Below the pieces are notes generated by a model. The model made no database searches. It was not told the DNA's origin and saw only the letters and a program-made list of their open reading frames with translations. The position numbers were made by a program, and so were the translations under genes. This document shows positions 55,429 to 56,428 of a DNA stretch of 56,428 nt, in pieces. The stretch comes from Bacteroidaceae bacterium (GTDB lineage: Bacteria > Bacteroidota > Bacteroidia > Bacteroidales > Bacteroidaceae). Within the stretch, counting starts at the first letter, position 1. Every line of letters starts with the position of its first letter. The stretch lies in the NCBI GenBank assembly GCA_017560125.1, contig JAFYOS010000024.1, positions 1 through 56,428 on the forward strand, read 5' to 3'.

Positions 55429-56428
55429 ATGAAACGAATACTCTACACACTCGCATTGGCCCTGTCAATCCTCGCCTGCACCGACGACATCGACAAAAGT
55501 AACCGCTTTACCTTCACCGGTGAGACGATGGCGGACTTTTTGCTCAACCGCAGCGAAAAGTATTCGCATTTCATCACGATGCTCGAACGTGCCAACCTGC
55601 TGGGATTGCTCTCCACCTATGGACAATACACCCTCTTCCTACCCGACAACGATGCTGTAGAAAAATTCGTCGCCGAGCAAGACAGCATCTATTGGGCGAC
55701 AAAAGATACACCGCAATTTATAAATACGGGAATAACCTCGCCGCTCGTGGAGGAACTGAGCGACTCGATGGCAAACGTGCTTACTCGCACCCATCTGCTT
55801 CCGGCACGCTTTCACAGCGCAGATATGGGTGAGGGGGCAATGGGTACACGCAATTTCAATAAACGCTATCTTGGAGTGAACTACAAAGCAACCGATGAAG
55901 ATTTCCATATTCTTATAAATAATCTATCGGCTATCACACATGGCGATAATGAGGTTGAAAATGGAATTATTCATATAATTGACAGGGTAATTCCTCCAAC
56001 GCAAAAAAATGTAGCTGAACAGATAGCATCGTGCAGTTTCTTTAAGATATTCACGGCAGCCATCAACGAAACGCGCTTTTGCGACTCGCTTCGGCTCGAT
56101 ATGGACAACACATACTTGCTTGCAGATGTTCCTGCGCTCGGCTACAACGGCCAGTCGAATATGGCTATATATCCAAAATCGAAGCACTACAAATACACTG
56201 CGTTTGTAGAAACAGATGACCTCTTCGCTAAGAATGGCATTTACACCTTGGACGACCTGAAAGCATTTGCCCGAAAGTGGTACGGCGTCGAGGATAGCGA
56301 TAACCCGCGCAGCCCAAAGAACGCGCTCTACAAATTCGTGGCCTATCACTTCATAGAACGCGAACTTATATATAACGAGCTTATCCCACACAATATAGAC
56401 AAATATCACTATAACAGCGAACATGCAA
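55429..56428 (+). CDS. FAS1-domain lipoprotein, copy 5 (cut by the window end)
   Basis: The first 333 residues of a fifth paralogue; the frame is open to the window edge. It starts MKRILYTLALALSILAC, then TDDIDKSNRFTF, with the first fasciclin domain (YGQYTLFLPDNDAVEKF) and part of the second (YKYTAFVETDDLFAKNGIY, NALYKFVAYHFIEREL). It is the most diverged in the first domain (HFITMLERANLLGLLSTYG) and groups with copy 2 in the middle. Further copies or SusCD genes may follow. Confidence 0.78.
   Translation, partial: MKRILYTLALALSILACTDDIDKSNRFTFTGETMADFLLNRSEKYSHFITMLERANLLGLLSTYGQYTLFLPDNDAVEKFVAEQDSIYWATKDTPQFINTGITSPLVEELSDSMANVLTRTHLLPARFHSADMGEGAMGTRNFNKRYLGVNYKATDEDFHILINNLSAITHGDNEVENGIIHIIDRVIPPTQKNVAEQIASCSFFKIFTAAINETRFCDSLRLDMDNTYLLADVPALGYNGQSNMAIYPKSKHYKYTAFVETDDLFAKNGIYTLDDLKAFARKWYGVEDSDNPRSPKNALYKFVAYHFIERELIYNELIPHNIDKYHYNSEHA

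Noticed and set aside
47132-56428. FAS1 array as an assembly artefact
   Set aside because: The copies differ throughout, each keeps an open reading frame, and the spacers differ in a patterned way, unlike a collapsed or doubled assembly.

Overview
The window is chromosomal DNA from a member of the Bacteroidales (Bacteroidota). Evidence: promoters fit the Bacteroidota pattern (a TTTG-like -33 box, 19-20 bases, then TAnnTTTG or TAnnTTCG), Shine-Dalgarno sites are scarce, and the gene set includes an archaeal-type prolyl-tRNA synthetase, GldE, the lipoprotein form of TamA (TamL), DUF5103, DUF5723, DcaP-like porin, GH92 and FucP-type MFS proteins. No insertion sequence, prophage or CRISPR array was seen. 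The sequence alone does not settle family or genus.

Left part (1-12.5 kb): a secreted clan GH-D alpha-galactosidase-like enzyme (-), a candidate ~110-nt small RNA, a DcaP-like porin, endonuclease IV, then a phosphate locus: a PiT transporter fused to a PhoU-like helical domain, followed by a PhoB-like regulator and a PhoR-like kinase. Upstream of the transporter are 7-bp direct repeats with an 11-bp period, the geometry of a Pho box. Next come tRNA-Ser(UGA), an EEP-family hydrolase, rlmH and nadC.

Middle (12.5-31.5 kb): a very large lectin-domain GH2 beta-galactosidase, RNase G, a 30-residue mS38-like protein, HU, then ssb-gldE-PPTase, and a cell-envelope cluster (HdeD-like membrane protein, lipoprotein, DUF5723 barrel, S26-like peptidase). 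It continues with two sugar nucleotidyltransferases, an ECF sigma factor, the DUF5103 type IX secretion plug protein and a DUF1460 amidase.

Right part (31.5-47 kb): a beta-propeller/TlpA thioredoxin, GH92 alpha-mannosidase, an OmpA-like lipoprotein with glycine zipper, proS, then fucP-tamB-tamL on the minus strand, with tamB and tamL one base apart.

End (47-56.4 kb): the most unusual region. Five tandem paralogous ~660-residue lipoproteins, each with fasciclin (FAS1) domains and a shared C-terminal domain, lie head to tail; the fifth runs off the window. Two kinds of spacer alternate A-B-A-B, but the relationships of the gene bodies do not follow the spacers (copy 3 resembles 4, copy 2 resembles 5). 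This implies repeated duplication and recombination among copies. Acidic residues after the lipid-anchored cysteine suggest export to the cell surface. This array is the best candidate for an undescribed system, probably surface adhesion or glycan binding; its role is inferred, not shown.
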